From a bacterium CG_4_9_14_3_um_filter_65_15 (GTDB lineage: Bacteria; Krumholzibacteriota; Krumholzibacteriia; LZORAL124-64-63), in NCBI GenBank assembly GCA_002790835.1, contig PFVX01000068.1:1-51136 (forward strand): a stretch of 51,136 bases of DNA, given 5' to 3'. The position numbers and the translations under genes are program-made. Shown here piece by piece: positions 1 through 12,048 of the stretch (its first letter is position 1; every line of letters begins with the position of its first letter). Below the pieces are notes generated by a model. It ran no database searches, was not told the DNA's origin, and worked only from the letters and a program-made list of their open reading frames with translations.

Positions 1-1
1 G

Positions 2-25
2 ATGTCTCCTTTCAAGAGGAGACAT
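2..25. repeat. Short perfect hairpin at the window start
   Basis: Arms ATGTCTCCT (2-10) and AGGAGACAT (17-25) are exact inverted repeats around the loop TTCAAG. It lies in the 94-base stretch left of the IS3 element, where I see no gene. It could be a transcription terminator stem or the end of another mobile element; the sequence does not decide. Confidence 0.4.
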
Positions 26-94
26 TATGCCGGACACACCATGCACAAGATAGATGCGGTTGCTTAGACGCTTACAGATGACCGGACAGCGGAT

Positions 95-123
95 TGAACC
101 GCCCCGGGATTGCCGGAGACTCC
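95..123 (+). repeat. IS3 left terminal inverted repeat
   Basis: It starts TGAACCGCCCCGGG and pairs with 1375-1403 over 29 bases with four mismatches. Confidence 0.9.
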
Positions 124-144
124 ATTCTTTGAGAGGATGGGGTC

Positions 145-1373
<1,229 letters not shown>

Positions 1374-1374
1374 C

Positions 1375-1403
1375 GGAGGCTCCGGAGAACCCGGGGCGGT
1401 TCA
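1375..1403 (-). repeat. IS3 right terminal inverted repeat
   Basis: Its reverse complement begins TGAACCGCCCCGGG and matches 95-123. It begins just after the orfB stop and ends inside the interrupted DUF1828 gene. Confidence 0.9.
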
Positions 1404-1564
1404 AACCCTCCGTTGCCCCGCTTGGCGTAGATCTGCACATAGTCGTTGTGCCGATCGAGGTAGGGCGTCGTGATCTCGACCCACTCATCGATCTGGCGCA
1501 GGGCAGTCTTGTCCTTGAGCCAGACGTGGTAGGCATCGAGCAGGTTCTGGATATCCCGAGTCAT
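1404..1564 (-). pseudogene. DUF1828 protein, truncated by the IS3 element
   Basis: Reading leftwards from ATG 1564, 54 codons survive ([20 protein letters not shown] ... [15 protein letters not shown]). They match the N-terminus of the DUF1828 family, known from defence and restriction-modification neighbourhoods but without a settled function. At 1403/1404 the frame runs into the right end of the IS, and everything beyond GGF is IS sequence. The rest of the family domain is not found to the left of the IS, so it was deleted rather than simply split. Its ATG overlaps the stop of the upstream DUF6978-like gene (ATGA), pointing to one operon. Confidence 0.8.
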
Positions 1565-2010
1565 GTGAACAGTCCCCGTTCGATGTACGGCGGCTGCGTG
1601 ACGCTGCAAAACCGCATGAACTCCTCCAGCGTGACCCAGATGTCAGCAAGGTTGCTGAAACGATCCGCCGGCACCGGCACAGCCCATTTGTCACCGTAGC
1701 CCTCGCGGTACAAGTGCAAGTGCGGAACAGGGATCTCTTCGTCGTCCGGGTTGCGATGCGGCGCCCCTCCGAGATCGAGTCGTACCAGCACGACAACCTG
1801 ACGTCCCCGATTCTGCATCTTCACTTTGAGCAGGTCGATGCGCCCCCGGCCCAGGTCGAGCAGAAACTGCTCGCGCTTATCGTCCGACTAGAGCGGCAGG
1901 ACCGCCGACTGCCCGCCCATCGGGAAGTCGGCGTGCTCCTCGCTCGCGCGATGCTTCTCCATCGCGATCAAGGCATCCGCCTCGGCTTGTGTCAGGTTGA
2001 TGTCCGCCAT
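1561..2010 (-). pseudogene. DUF6978-like protein with in-frame amber stop
   Basis: From ATG 2010 the frame reads [20 protein letters not shown] and so on for 40 codons, meets TAG at 1888-1890, then continues as [20 protein letters not shown] ... [15 protein letters not shown] to a TGA at 1561. The full frame would be 149 residues. The part after the stop is clearly coding and resembles the small DUF6978-type proteins often found beside DUF1828 genes (family name from memory). The TAG is most simply a nonsense mutation; a restart at ATG 1824 would give only 87 residues. It starts 7 bases after the DUF3644 stop and overlaps DUF1828 by ATGA, so it belongs to the restriction-modification operon. 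Confidence 0.7.
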
Positions 2011-2017
2011 CGCGTTC

Positions 2018-3097
2018 TCAGTCCTTGATCTTGCTTTGGCTTGCAGCCTTGCGTTTCTGCCAGATCTCGTCCGCGGACTGACGCTTCAGCGCCTCCTTGA
2101 TCGCCTCGATGGCCTTCTGGGAGTACCGCTTGAACACGGTTCTTCCGATCTTGATCTCCTTGTAGCACTCGCTCTGTTCCCGCAGGCGAAGATGATCCAC
2201 GACCGCCAGTGCCTTCGGCATGGTCAGACCGACCTTCTCCGCAAGCTGCTTCGCGCCGAGGTTGTAGAAGCCCAACTCATCGACGCGCTTCACGGCGACG
2301 ACCGAAGCGCCGGGCGTTCCCTCGGCGACGCGTTGGATCGGGGTGCCTTCCTTCTTCGACAACCGCAGGGACAGGCTCGGCCCTGTGCCATCTGCTGCAA
2401 TCTCGACGGCCGCAGCACCCCGGAAGACGTCGGGCCAGGCAGTGCCCCCCGACACTTCCTTGCCGATTCGACGCAGGTCCGCGTCGCTGGGCTGACCCTT
2501 CTCGCCTTGGATCGTGGCGTCCAGAATCGCCAGCGGACGAAGGCGGGCCAAGGCTGCGACCTGGCGTCGCCGGCCCGGCTTCAAGAGCTTCTTGACCTCG
2601 GCGACCTCGGACTCGAAAAGCGTCGTCAGGTCCGTGGGAGGCGAGGTCGAGACCGGAAGCACGCGGGTCGGCAGGTGGCAGTTGAGGTCCTGGTCGAAGA
2701 CGCTCTTCAACAGGTCCCGGAACAGCGTGACGCCCGACTGGACGTGCACGTAGAGCTGACCTTCGGAGATGTCGAGCAAGTGGTGCTGGGCCGCGTCCCG
2801 CAGCCCGTTGATCGTCTGGAGGACGAGAGCCTGCTCCTCGGACAGGTACTTGATCGCCCCGTCGCTCAAGGAGCGCCGTACGCAGGCGTCGAAGCCGATC
2901 GTTTCCTTGGCGCGCTTCTCGCGGATGCGCCCTCCACGATGCAGGATCGCAGCTTTCATCAGCATCTCGAAGCCATGATCGAGCTGGATCAACGTGCTGC
3001 TGACCCGCCCGCGGTCGTGGGGGCGGTTGAAGAGCTCGATGGAAAGCACCAGCGCGTCGCAAGCCTTTTCGAGCAGGAGCTTGGCTTCGCGCTTCAT
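2018..3097 (-). CDS. DUF3644 domain protein
   Basis: This 359-residue soluble protein matches DUF3644 over its first ~130 residues ([59 protein letters not shown]). The family is common in restriction-modification and defence loci, but its biochemical role is unknown. The C-terminal third has a helical region that could be a winged helix ([20 protein letters not shown], about residues 285-304), which would suit DNA binding; that is inference. Its ATG overlaps the stop of the preceding hsdS-tail ORF (ATGA), so it is translationally coupled to the type I system. Confidence 0.8.
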   Translation of the reverse strand: MKREAKLLLEKACDALVLSIELFNRPHDRGRVSSTLIQLDHGFEMLMKAAILHRGGRIREKRAKETIGFDACVRRSLSDGAIKYLSEEQALVLQTINGLRDAAQHHLLDISEGQLYVHVQSGVTLFRDLLKSVFDQDLNCHLPTRVLPVSTSPPTDLTTLFESEVAEVKKLLKPGRRRQVAALARLRPLAILDATIQGEKGQPSDADLRRIGKEVSGGTAWPDVFRGAAAVEIAADGTGPSLSLRLSKKEGTPIQRVAEGTPGASVVAVKRVDELGFYNLGAKQLAEKVGLTMPKALAVVDHLRLREQSECYKEIKIGRTVFKRYSQKAIEAIKEALKRQSADEIWQKRKAASQSKIKD

Positions 3098-3261
3098 GGG
3101 CTGGCCGCCTCCAGGAACCTCTCCGCATCCGCTACCCGCAGCTCGCCGGAGATCAGCTTGGGCAGGAGCGTGTCGCGCAGGGTGGCGAGGGTGCGAGACT
3201 CGCGTTCTCCCTCAGCCATGTCCGCAATCAGCCGGGTCACGCTCGTGGCGACGATCGTCAT
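3094..3261 (-). pseudogene. Detached duplicate of the HsdS C-terminus (55 codons)
   Basis: Reading leftwards from ATG 3261 gives a 55-residue ORF whose segment [20 protein letters not shown] plus LRVADAERF matches the last residues of HsdS (ESRTLAALRDALLPKLVSGE, LRVEDAERF), 25 of 30 aligned positions being identical. This is the C-terminal conserved helix region of a type I specificity subunit without any target-recognition domain. It overlaps both neighbours by ATGA, so it may still be translated. It looks like the 3' scar of an hsdS gene. An insertion or recombination could have left one copy on each side of the zinc-ribbon gene. Confidence 0.75.
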
Positions 3262-4225
3262 GGGCTCGTCCCCAACCCTTGGAGGTCATGCGACAAGCGC
3301 AGAGCCAGCTTGCTGATAATCCTCGCGAGCTGTCTCACCTCATCAGCTCCGATACCAATCTTCCGCCCGACCACTGCGCGGGTGTCGCCCGTCTTCGTGA
3401 TGTAGTCTTTATCTACGACTCCCGTTTTGTGCGCGACGAGGTGACGCTTCTGAAAGCCCGCGCCAGCTGCACGCCATTCGTCTGGCTCTACCTCGGCCGA
3501 CAGGTCGATTCCGAATGCCTCCAGGACGTTCGCTCTTGCGCCTTCGAGATTCTGAAAGCTCATCTTCTCTACCCTGGCGGGGTTCCGTGCCCTGTTCGCG
3601 TGGACCCGACATAGTTCACGCCCGAACCCGTCGAAGGCCGAAACGCAATCCTCAAGTGCGTTCTCAAGGAGCTTTTCAGCAAGCTCTTTCTCCGCCTCCG
3701 CTGCCAGGTCCAACATCTTTCCGACCACTTCGAGGTTTTTGTCGAGAATCTGGAGCGAGTTGTGCTGGCCGCAATCCGGGCAGAAGGCGAAGACACCGTA
3801 GACCGAGTATCGGAGCGTGCAGTTGACGCAGACGACCTCGGTTTCGAGCTGCTTCTCCCTGTAGTAGTGGATGGGCGTCGGGCGTCCCGGCTTGACCTTC
3901 ATCGATATGCCTATGCCGAACGCGCCTTTCGGCTTGTGGTCAAACTCCAGCTTCTTCAGGTCCTTGTGGAGCGCGTCGGTAATCTTCCGCATGGCGACCG
4001 ACTTGGCGTACTCGATTTGTTCCTTTGTCCAGAAATGGTCGTGGCCAGCGGTGTGACCACAATACGGGCAGTGACAAGGGAGCCCTCCGCCTTTGAGGCC
4101 CGTACCAAGTTCGATCTTGAAGTACCCCTCGCATTCCGGTTGCGGGCACTCGCGCCCCGTGAAGGCGTTCTCGTCCGCCGGGATCGGGATCGAAATGCTG
4201 TTGCCGAGCCTCCGAATGTGATCCA

Positions 4226-4226
<1 letters not shown>
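3258..4226 (-). CDS. Uncharacterised zinc-ribbon protein in the type I RM operon
   Basis: I do not recognise this 322-residue protein. The N-terminal half has two cysteine-knuckle pairs. The first includes CPQPEC (28-33) and CHCPYCGH (51-58); the second combines CVNC (133-136) with CPDCGQ (153-158). Both look like zinc ribbons. The middle is acidic and helical ([20 protein letters not shown]), followed by a basic C-terminal domain containing [14 protein letters not shown], which recalls HEPN/Swt1-like helical folds; that is a weak impression. It starts in the hsdS stop (TGATG) and ends overlapping the hsdS-tail ORF, so it is cargo inside the hsd operon. Its base composition is less GC-rich than that of hsdM. 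Confidence 0.6.
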
Positions 4227-7121
<2,895 letters not shown>

Positions 7122-7175
7122 TGTCTACCTCATTCGATCGTTTCGCTGCGGCGGTGTCTTGGGGCGTCAACGTGA

Positions 7176-7228
7176 GTTTCACCGGTTGCCGAAAGCGCGC
7201 TAGCGCTGTAGGCAATCCGTGTGCAAAC
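7176..7228 (-). repeat. attC-like imperfect palindrome B
   Basis: GTTTCACCGGTTGCC (7176-7190) pairs with GGCAATCCGTGTGCAAAC (7211-7228). The 15-bp arm is perfect except for three single unpaired bases, T7216, T7220 and C7224, all in the arm nearest the lipoprotein gene. The middle contains AGCGC/GCGCT. It lies 20 bases beyond the stop of the 7249-7740 gene. Its outer ends (GTTTCAC and GTGCAAAC) are the same as in palindrome A at 7774-7862. The bulges in one arm and the position after a small gene are typical of integron attC sites, but the GTTRRRY core is not present. Confidence 0.6.
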
Positions 7229-7248
7229 TATGGTTCGACGACATGGTT

Positions 7249-7740
7249 TCACTCCTTCCGGATAGCATCTGCAATGGCCTTCGCTGCGTACCTAGCAAAG
7301 TCATCGTCATCCTTGAATGTCCCTGTCCGGTCGCCGTTTTCGATCTTTATTCTCGCAAGCGGTTCGCCCTGCCTGTCGACCAACGTGACCGTGAGGAGTT
7401 TGAAGCCCCCAGAATAGAAATGGATGGGGTGTATCTGTATTCGCCCTGATGATTCTGATCCTGACCTTGCCAGCGGGACTGCGTACTCATCTTTCAGGGT
7501 ATAGTAAAGGTCATCTCTCATTTGGAGGTCTCGGGGAAGATGGCCCTCACTGACGACCTTCACTTCCGAATCTCCGCTGCTCTTCTGTAGCTGTTCAACT
7601 GAACCTGATTCATAGGCGAATTCCAATACCCATGTATCGACGGCGTTCAGTCGAGCTGGTTCGTATAGTTTCGTGTTTACGGACGCACAGCCAGCAAGTA
7701 AGAGCAGGCAAATGGCACAGATAGTTGTCATCGTTCGCAT
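7249..7740 (-). CDS. Small lipoprotein, unknown function (cassette-like)
   Basis: This 163-residue protein begins with a lipoprotein signal peptide (MRTMTTICAICLLLLAGC, lipobox LAGC, lipidated Cys18), so it should be anchored in the outer or inner membrane facing the periplasm. The mature part has a mixed alpha/beta pattern with FYSGGFKLLTVTLVDRQGEP and ends in an acidic helix (KDDDDFARYAAKAIADAI). I do not recognise the family. The gene is noticeably AT-richer than hsdM or the downstream housekeeping genes. An attC-like palindrome lies on each side of it, as for a gene cassette. AAGGAG lies 14 bases upstream of the ATG. Confidence 0.75.
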   Translation of the reverse strand: MRTMTTICAICLLLLAGCASVNTKLYEPARLNAVDTWVLEFAYESGSVEQLQKSSGDSEVKVVSEGHLPRDLQMRDDLYYTLKDEYAVPLARSGSESSGRIQIHPIHFYSGGFKLLTVTLVDRQGEPLARIKIENGDRTGTFKDDDDFARYAAKAIADAIRKE

Positions 7741-7773
7741 GAGCCTTTTTTCTCCTTTGTCGTCTAGACGTTG

Positions 7774-7862
7774 GTTTCACCTGCAAGGACAGGCCGCGAA
7801 GCGGCCAGGGCGCACCGCTTGCCCCGCAAGCGGCGTGTCCGGTGGCCTTGTCAGGTGCAAAC
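7774..7862 (-). repeat. attC-like imperfect palindrome A
   Basis: GTTTCACCTGCAAGG (7774-7788) pairs with CCTTGTCAGGTGCAAAC (7846-7862), with two unpaired bases, T7851 and C7858, again in the arm nearest the upstream gene. Inside are two strong hairpins, GGCCGC-GAA-GCGGCC (7792-7806) and CCGCTTGC-CCC-GCAAGCGG (7815-7833). It lies 31 bases beyond the stop of the 7894-8466 gene. Its outer ends match palindrome B (7176-7228), but the interior differs in length and sequence, as in attC families. Confidence 0.65.
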
Positions 7863-7893
7863 TTATGTAAAATTCCTTTGGCCCAAGAACACT

Positions 7894-8466
7894 CTATTTG
7901 CACGACACATAGCCGATTTGACGACCACTCTCAATTAGAAACGCCCAGATTTGAATATGGCCCGCCCGGACTGGACTCGGCATACCCTCGTCGTCATACG
8001 ATCTACCGCTCTCCCACAAACAGGGGATTGCCCATACTTTCTCACCACGTTGCTTGGCGATGAATGCCCCAAACGGAAAAATTTGCTTTTCCGTGACCAA
8101 CCATTCTTTCTGCCTCGCAATTTCGTCAAGCGCGCCCGCAAGAGACTCCGAGTTGCGGCCGGCGGCTTTCGCCGCTTCAATCAGTCGCCCACGAAACACC
8201 GGCCAAGCTGATACGCCGGCCGGGATCTCGATTTGGGAATACCTCAGAGCCAGCTCGCGATTCGCGAATGTACCCCAGAGCTGCTGCTTTATGTCACCTG
8301 GATCTTCCGACAGGAGGAGACTGATTGGGGCCACCTGCAGCGAATCTAAAAGAGCTGTGGCCAGCGAATCATCCGACTTCGGCCAGTCGAACTGCGCAAC
8401 GTGGTCGCGGAGGTCGCAACCGCACAGCAGCAGAACAGTCACCAGAACCCAGATCGTGCGTTTCAC
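7894..8466 (-). CDS. Small lipoprotein, unknown function (second cassette-like gene)
   Basis: I start this 190-residue protein at GTG 8466 because AGGAG lies five bases upstream and the first residues (MKRTIWVLVTVLLLCGC) make a lipoprotein signal peptide with the Cys at position 17. A longer reading from 8643 has no such support. The mature protein has no family I recognise; a stretch EWLVTEKQIFPFGAFIAKQR followed by VWAIPCLWESGRSYDDEG lies in the C-terminal half. Like its neighbour it is AT-richer than the rest of the window and is followed by an attC-like palindrome. The 219 bases upstream to 8685 show no gene. Confidence 0.7.
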   Translation of the reverse strand: MKRTIWVLVTVLLLCGCDLRDHVAQFDWPKSDDSLATALLDSLQVAPISLLLSEDPGDIKQQLWGTFANRELALRYSQIEIPAGVSAWPVFRGRLIEAAKAAGRNSESLAGALDEIARQKEWLVTEKQIFPFGAFIAKQRGEKVWAIPCLWESGRSYDDEGMPSPVRAGHIQIWAFLIESGRQIGYVSCK

Positions 8467-8685
8467 AAAAACTCCTGTGGATAGGTACAAATACCCCGCC
8501 CAGGTTACCCGACAGCCCCCATCCCCGGCCAGGATATCCCAAACGTCTCTCTCGATGGTCGCCCGGAAGTCGCGGTGTTTCCTCGTATAGCGTAAAAAAA
8601 CTCGCTTGGGTACATGATATCCCGCGGCCCCATCCGACCTCAAAACCCTACCACAAGCGCCCCCCGCTGTCCACGAAACCGTCCC

Positions 8686-9534
8686 CTACCCCCGCTTCCC
8701 AACCGGCGGCACCGCCACCCACAACCCCGCCACCAGCAGCGCCAGGCCGGCCAGGGCCCGCCCATAGGGAGCGGATTCCCCGAAGACCGACCAGGCCACC
8801 AGCACCGCCAGGGGGATTTTCAGGTTGTTGGCCACGGCCAGGCGACCGCGGCCCACCAGGACGGCGCCCTTGTTCCACAGATAGAATCCCGCAGCCGTGG
8901 GCACCAGGCCCAGGTACAGCAGGACCAGCACGGATTGGCCGGTCCAACCTACGGTGCTCGAGCGGGTCGCCAGGGTCGCCGCCACAGCCACCAGTGCGGC
9001 CCCCTGGTACAGCCAGGCCATCAGACCCAGGTCGTGACCGCCGCTGCGCATTTTCAGGTCGGGATAGAACACCTGCCCCACGGCGAAGCACACGTTGGCG
9101 CCCTGCAACGCGAGCACGCCGCGCCAATCCGCCCCCGCGGGCAGACCCCGGCTCATGACGACCGCCGCCCCGGCCACCGCCAGCAGGGCCGCCAGAAGAT
9201 GACGCACCCGGAAACTGCGCTGACGGAAATCGGCCAGGATGATCACGTATAGCGGGGTGAAGATGGTGAGCATGGCCACCAGCCAGGCCGGCAACCAGCG
9301 AAAGGACATGATGTAGAGCACATACATGGCGCCGAATTGCAGCCCACCCAGGCCCAGAGCCATCGGAACCAGGCGGCCGCGAAGCCGGGCGCGGACCAAG
9401 AACGGCGCGAAGACCGCCGCAGCCAGCACCAGCCGGACCGCAGCGACCAGCACCGGGTCCAGATCCGCCAGGTAGGCTTTGATCAACCCGAAGGAGAAGG
9501 CCCACAGCACCGAAGCGGCCAGCAGATAGACCAT
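8686..9534 (-). CDS. DMT-superfamily (EamA) transporter
   Basis: This 282-residue inner-membrane protein is made of about ten hydrophobic segments arranged as two EamA repeats (roughly 1-130 and 145-275), the usual length and layout of drug/metabolite exporters. The first segment (MVYLLAASVLWAFSFGLIKA) and the family-like FTPLYVIILA and NNLKIPLAVLVAWSVFGE segments support the call. The substrate cannot be told; amino acids or small metabolites are usual. Its ATG follows the M1 aminopeptidase stop by three bases, so the two are co-transcribed, which would fit export or handling of peptide products; that is inference. Confidence 0.88.
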   Translation of the reverse strand: MVYLLAASVLWAFSFGLIKAYLADLDPVLVAAVRLVLAAAVFAPFLVRARLRGRLVPMALGLGGLQFGAMYVLYIMSFRWLPAWLVAMLTIFTPLYVIILADFRQRSFRVRHLLAALLAVAGAAVVMSRGLPAGADWRGVLALQGANVCFAVGQVFYPDLKMRSGGHDLGLMAWLYQGAALVAVAATLATRSSTVGWTGQSVLVLLYLGLVPTAAGFYLWNKGAVLVGRGRLAVANNLKIPLAVLVAWSVFGESAPYGRALAGLALLVAGLWVAVPPVGKRG

Positions 9535-9537
9535 TGC

Positions 9538-11586
9538 CTAACGAACCAGGGTCAGGCGATTGACGGCGTGGGTCTCGCCGGCGGTCATCCGGACGAAGTA
9601 GGTGCCCGAAGCGGCCTCGCGTCCGGTCTGGTCACGCCCGTCCCACAACACGTCGTGCTCCCCTGCGGAGAGAAGCCCCGGCGCCAGATCCCGGACCCGG
9701 CGACCGGCGAGGTCGTAGATCACCAGCCCCACCTCCTGGGCGGTCGGCAGACTGAGACGGATGGAGGTGCGGGGGTTGAAGGGATTCGGCACCGCACCCA
9801 GAAGACTCACCTCGGCAGCCGGAGCCACGACCCCGCTGATGCCCAGGTCGGTTTGCTCGCAAAGCACCCAGGCGTCGGGGTCGACCAGGACGTCTTCGGG
9901 CTCATGCGCCACCATGAAATGGTACCACTGGACTTCGTCCTGGTTCTGGACCACGAATGCCTCGTCGCCCAGGGGGGTGGTCACGCGGATGTCCAGCGGC
10001 ATGCTGAACAAGCCGGCGTTGGTCTGGGTCTGCTTGATCCGCAGATCCACCCGCCAGTTGGGGCCCACCGGTGTCTTGGTCCAGGAGATCCCGTACTGGG
10101 GGTAGTACTCGCCGTAGATCCACTGGCTCATGAACTGGCCCAGGTCCAGACCCGATACCTGCTCGCAAACCGCCTGGAACTGCTCCGTCGTGGCGGAGGA
10201 ATCGCCGTAGGCGGCGCGATAATCCGCCAGGGCGGCGAAGAAATCGGATTCGCCCATGACGTGCCGGAGCATGTGCACCACCCACGAGGCCTTGGCGTAC
10301 GTGGTCCAGTAATTGAAGATCCCGTTGAAGTTGCTGACATCGTAAACGTAGACCGAGCCGGCGCCGAGATACTTCTGCTGGTTCATCCGGCCCTTGTAGG
10401 CCAGTTCTCCCTGGCTCTGTTCGAGCCAGTAGGCCTCCGACCAGGTGGCGAAGCCTTCGTTGAGCCAGATGTGATGGAAATCTGCGCAGGTGATATTGTC
10501 GCCGAACCACTGGTGGGCCAACTCGTGGGCCACGAAGGTCTGGTTGTAGTAGTTGAACCCCATGCTGGAACAGGTCTGATGCTCCATGCCGCCGCCCCAC
10601 AGGAAATGGGCGTGGCCGTACTTCTCGTCCAGGAAGGGATACTCTCCGTAGGCCAGGGCAAAGGTATGGATCATGTCGGCGGTCGGGGCATAGCCCGCCG
10701 TCGCCTCGGCGACCTTGTCGGCGACCACGTAGTGCTGCAACGGCATGGTCTCGCCCAGGAGACCGGTGTAGGTGTCTTCGATCAGGGTGTAGGGATGCGC
10801 CGTGGCGGACACCAGATAGGTGGCGATGGGGTGGCGCTCCCGCCAATGATAGGTGGTCTTGCCGGGTTCGGGGGTGTCGGTGCCCATCAGCAGGCCGTTG
10901 CCGGCCACGACCAGGGAATCCGGTACGGTCACGTCGACCGCCACCGAGTCGGCCTTGTCGGAGTTGAGGTCCTTGCAGGGCCACCACTCGCGCGCGCCGT
11001 AGGGTTCGCTCAGGGTCCAGATCAGGGGGGCGCCGTTGTAGGAGGACCAGCCGAAATAATCGCCTGCCGGATTGCCGGCGTAATCCACCTCGATCGTGAA
11101 CGATTCGCCCTGGAGGTAGGTGCGGTCCAGAGTCACGTCCAGCAGATCGAATCCGTGGGTCCAGGCGACAGCCACCCCGCCCGCGCGCGTTGCGGAAACC
11201 AGCATCCCGTTGTCCAGATGCAATTCCGCCTCGGTCAGGGAATCGGCGACCACGGTGGCGGCCATGGCCACCGTTGCGGTCAGGATGTTGACGCTGGGAT
11301 CCAGGTCGAGATCCAGAAAGTAGAAGTGGGCGTCGTAGGCGTCCATGGCCGCGGTTTTGGCCGGGTCCCCCGCAAACGCCTTCTGGAGGCCGAGGGAGCG
11401 CGCCCGGGCCTCGTAAACGGCCCCTTGGCGGGCCTTGTAGGCCTCCGACCAAACGGATTGGTCGGGCAGCGGCGCCAGGGGTATGGTATCGGGCGTGCGG
11501 GCGAGCCCCAGAGGCGCGCCGCAAACCGTGATCATCAGAATCAAGACAGGGCACAACCGCAGGCACGCCACGCACCTCAAGCCCAT
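9538..11586 (-). CDS. Secreted M1-family aminopeptidase with C-terminal sorting domain
   Basis: This zinc metallopeptidase trims N-terminal residues from peptides. I start at ATG 11586 (GGAGGGAG upstream), giving 682 residues and a signal peptide (MGLRCVACLRLCPVLILMIT). The catalytic signature is complete: HELAH at 354-358 and E377 (WLNEGFATW), the HExxH-x18-E zinc site, with GGGMEHQ as the exopeptidase motif in place of GAMEN. The C-terminus (LGAVPNPFNPRTSIRL ... YDLAGRRVRDL ... WDGRDQTGREAASGTYF) is a FlgD-like sorting module, also seen on the two proteins at 46413-51136. It should therefore be exported across or anchored to the outer membrane. It is first in an operon with the DMT transporter. 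Confidence 0.93.
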   Translation of the reverse strand: MGLRCVACLRLCPVLILMITVCGAPLGLARTPDTIPLAPLPDQSVWSEAYKARQGAVYEARARSLGLQKAFAGDPAKTAAMDAYDAHFYFLDLDLDPSVNILTATVAMAATVVADSLTEAELHLDNGMLVSATRAGGVAVAWTHGFDLLDVTLDRTYLQGESFTIEVDYAGNPAGDYFGWSSYNGAPLIWTLSEPYGAREWWPCKDLNSDKADSVAVDVTVPDSLVVAGNGLLMGTDTPEPGKTTYHWRERHPIATYLVSATAHPYTLIEDTYTGLLGETMPLQHYVVADKVAEATAGYAPTADMIHTFALAYGEYPFLDEKYGHAHFLWGGGMEHQTCSSMGFNYYNQTFVAHELAHQWFGDNITCADFHHIWLNEGFATWSEAYWLEQSQGELAYKGRMNQQKYLGAGSVYVYDVSNFNGIFNYWTTYAKASWVVHMLRHVMGESDFFAALADYRAAYGDSSATTEQFQAVCEQVSGLDLGQFMSQWIYGEYYPQYGISWTKTPVGPNWRVDLRIKQTQTNAGLFSMPLDIRVTTPLGDEAFVVQNQDEVQWYHFMVAHEPEDVLVDPDAWVLCEQTDLGISGVVAPAAEVSLLGAVPNPFNPRTSIRLSLPTAQEVGLVIYDLAGRRVRDLAPGLLSAGEHDVLWDGRDQTGREAASGTYFVRMTAGETHAVNRLTLVR

Positions 11587-11634
11587 GGGGATCTCCCTCC
11601 ATAGCGATGTCAGGGCGAGTCGGGAAGTCATCTT

Positions 11635-11664
11635 ATTATACATCATTTATGTGCCGAAAAGCAA
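11635..11664 (-). promoter_or_regulatory. Sigma70-type promoter for the M1 aminopeptidase
   Basis: On the minus strand, TTGCTT (11664-11659), an 18-base spacer and a perfect TATAAT (11640-11635) lie about 50 bases upstream of the ATG at 11586. Confidence 0.6.
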
Positions 11665-11762
11665 ATAGGCAATCGGGCATCCGGTTGGCGGAGCGCCGCT
11701 TCACGGCCCATATTAAGGGCCATCGCAGATGTCGTCCCGTAACCCCCGGCCCGAGGAACAAC

Positions 11763-12023
11763 ATGCCCACGTATGAATACGAATGCAGCGGATGCGAACT
11801 CGTCTTCGAAGAAGAACGCCCTATCACCGCCCCTGCGCGGCAGCGCTGCCCCCAATGCCGCCACAAGGTTCGTCGAATCATCAGCGGCGGATCGGGAATC
11901 CTCTTCAAAGGCTCGGGCTTCTACATAACCGATTCCCGTGGTAAAAGTGGAGACGGCAAAGCCCCTCCAACGACTCCCCCCGCGTCCGGGTCCTCCGGTG
12001 AGACCACCTCCTCCGGCGACTGA
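11763..12023 (+). CDS. FmdB-family zinc-ribbon protein
   Basis: This 86-residue protein starts MPTYEYECSGCELVFEEERP and has the paired CxxC knuckles CSGC (8-11) and CPQC (31-34) of the FmdB zinc ribbon. After GSGILFKGSGFYITDS it ends in a Ser/Thr/Pro-rich, probably disordered tail. FmdB proteins are called putative regulators, but their role is not settled. The ATG at 11763 was chosen because the family begins exactly at MPxYEY and a longer upstream reading is unsupported. It lies 25 bases before the kinase gene on the same strand, so they probably form an operon, and it is divergent from the M1 aminopeptidase. Confidence 0.9.
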   Translation: MPTYEYECSGCELVFEEERPITAPARQRCPQCRHKVRRIISGGSGILFKGSGFYITDSRGKSGDGKAPPTTPPASGSSGETTSSGD

Positions 12024-12048
12024 ATCCGATGCCGCGAAAGGAAACGCC

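Noticed and set aside
1888-1890. TAG as a recoded sense codon (e.g. pyrrolysine)
   Set aside because: No second example, no recoding element and no biosynthetic genes visible; the neighbouring gene is also broken, so decay is simpler.
7176-7862. Calling the palindromes true integron attC sites
   Set aside because: The RYYYAAC / GTTRRRY cores are absent and no integrase is in the window, so only attC-like is justified.
9337-11604. Long open frame opposite the M1 aminopeptidase
   Set aside because: It is antisense to a gene with complete catalytic motifs, and its product is low-complexity Gly/His/Val-rich sequence. It is a by-product of high GC at third codon positions.
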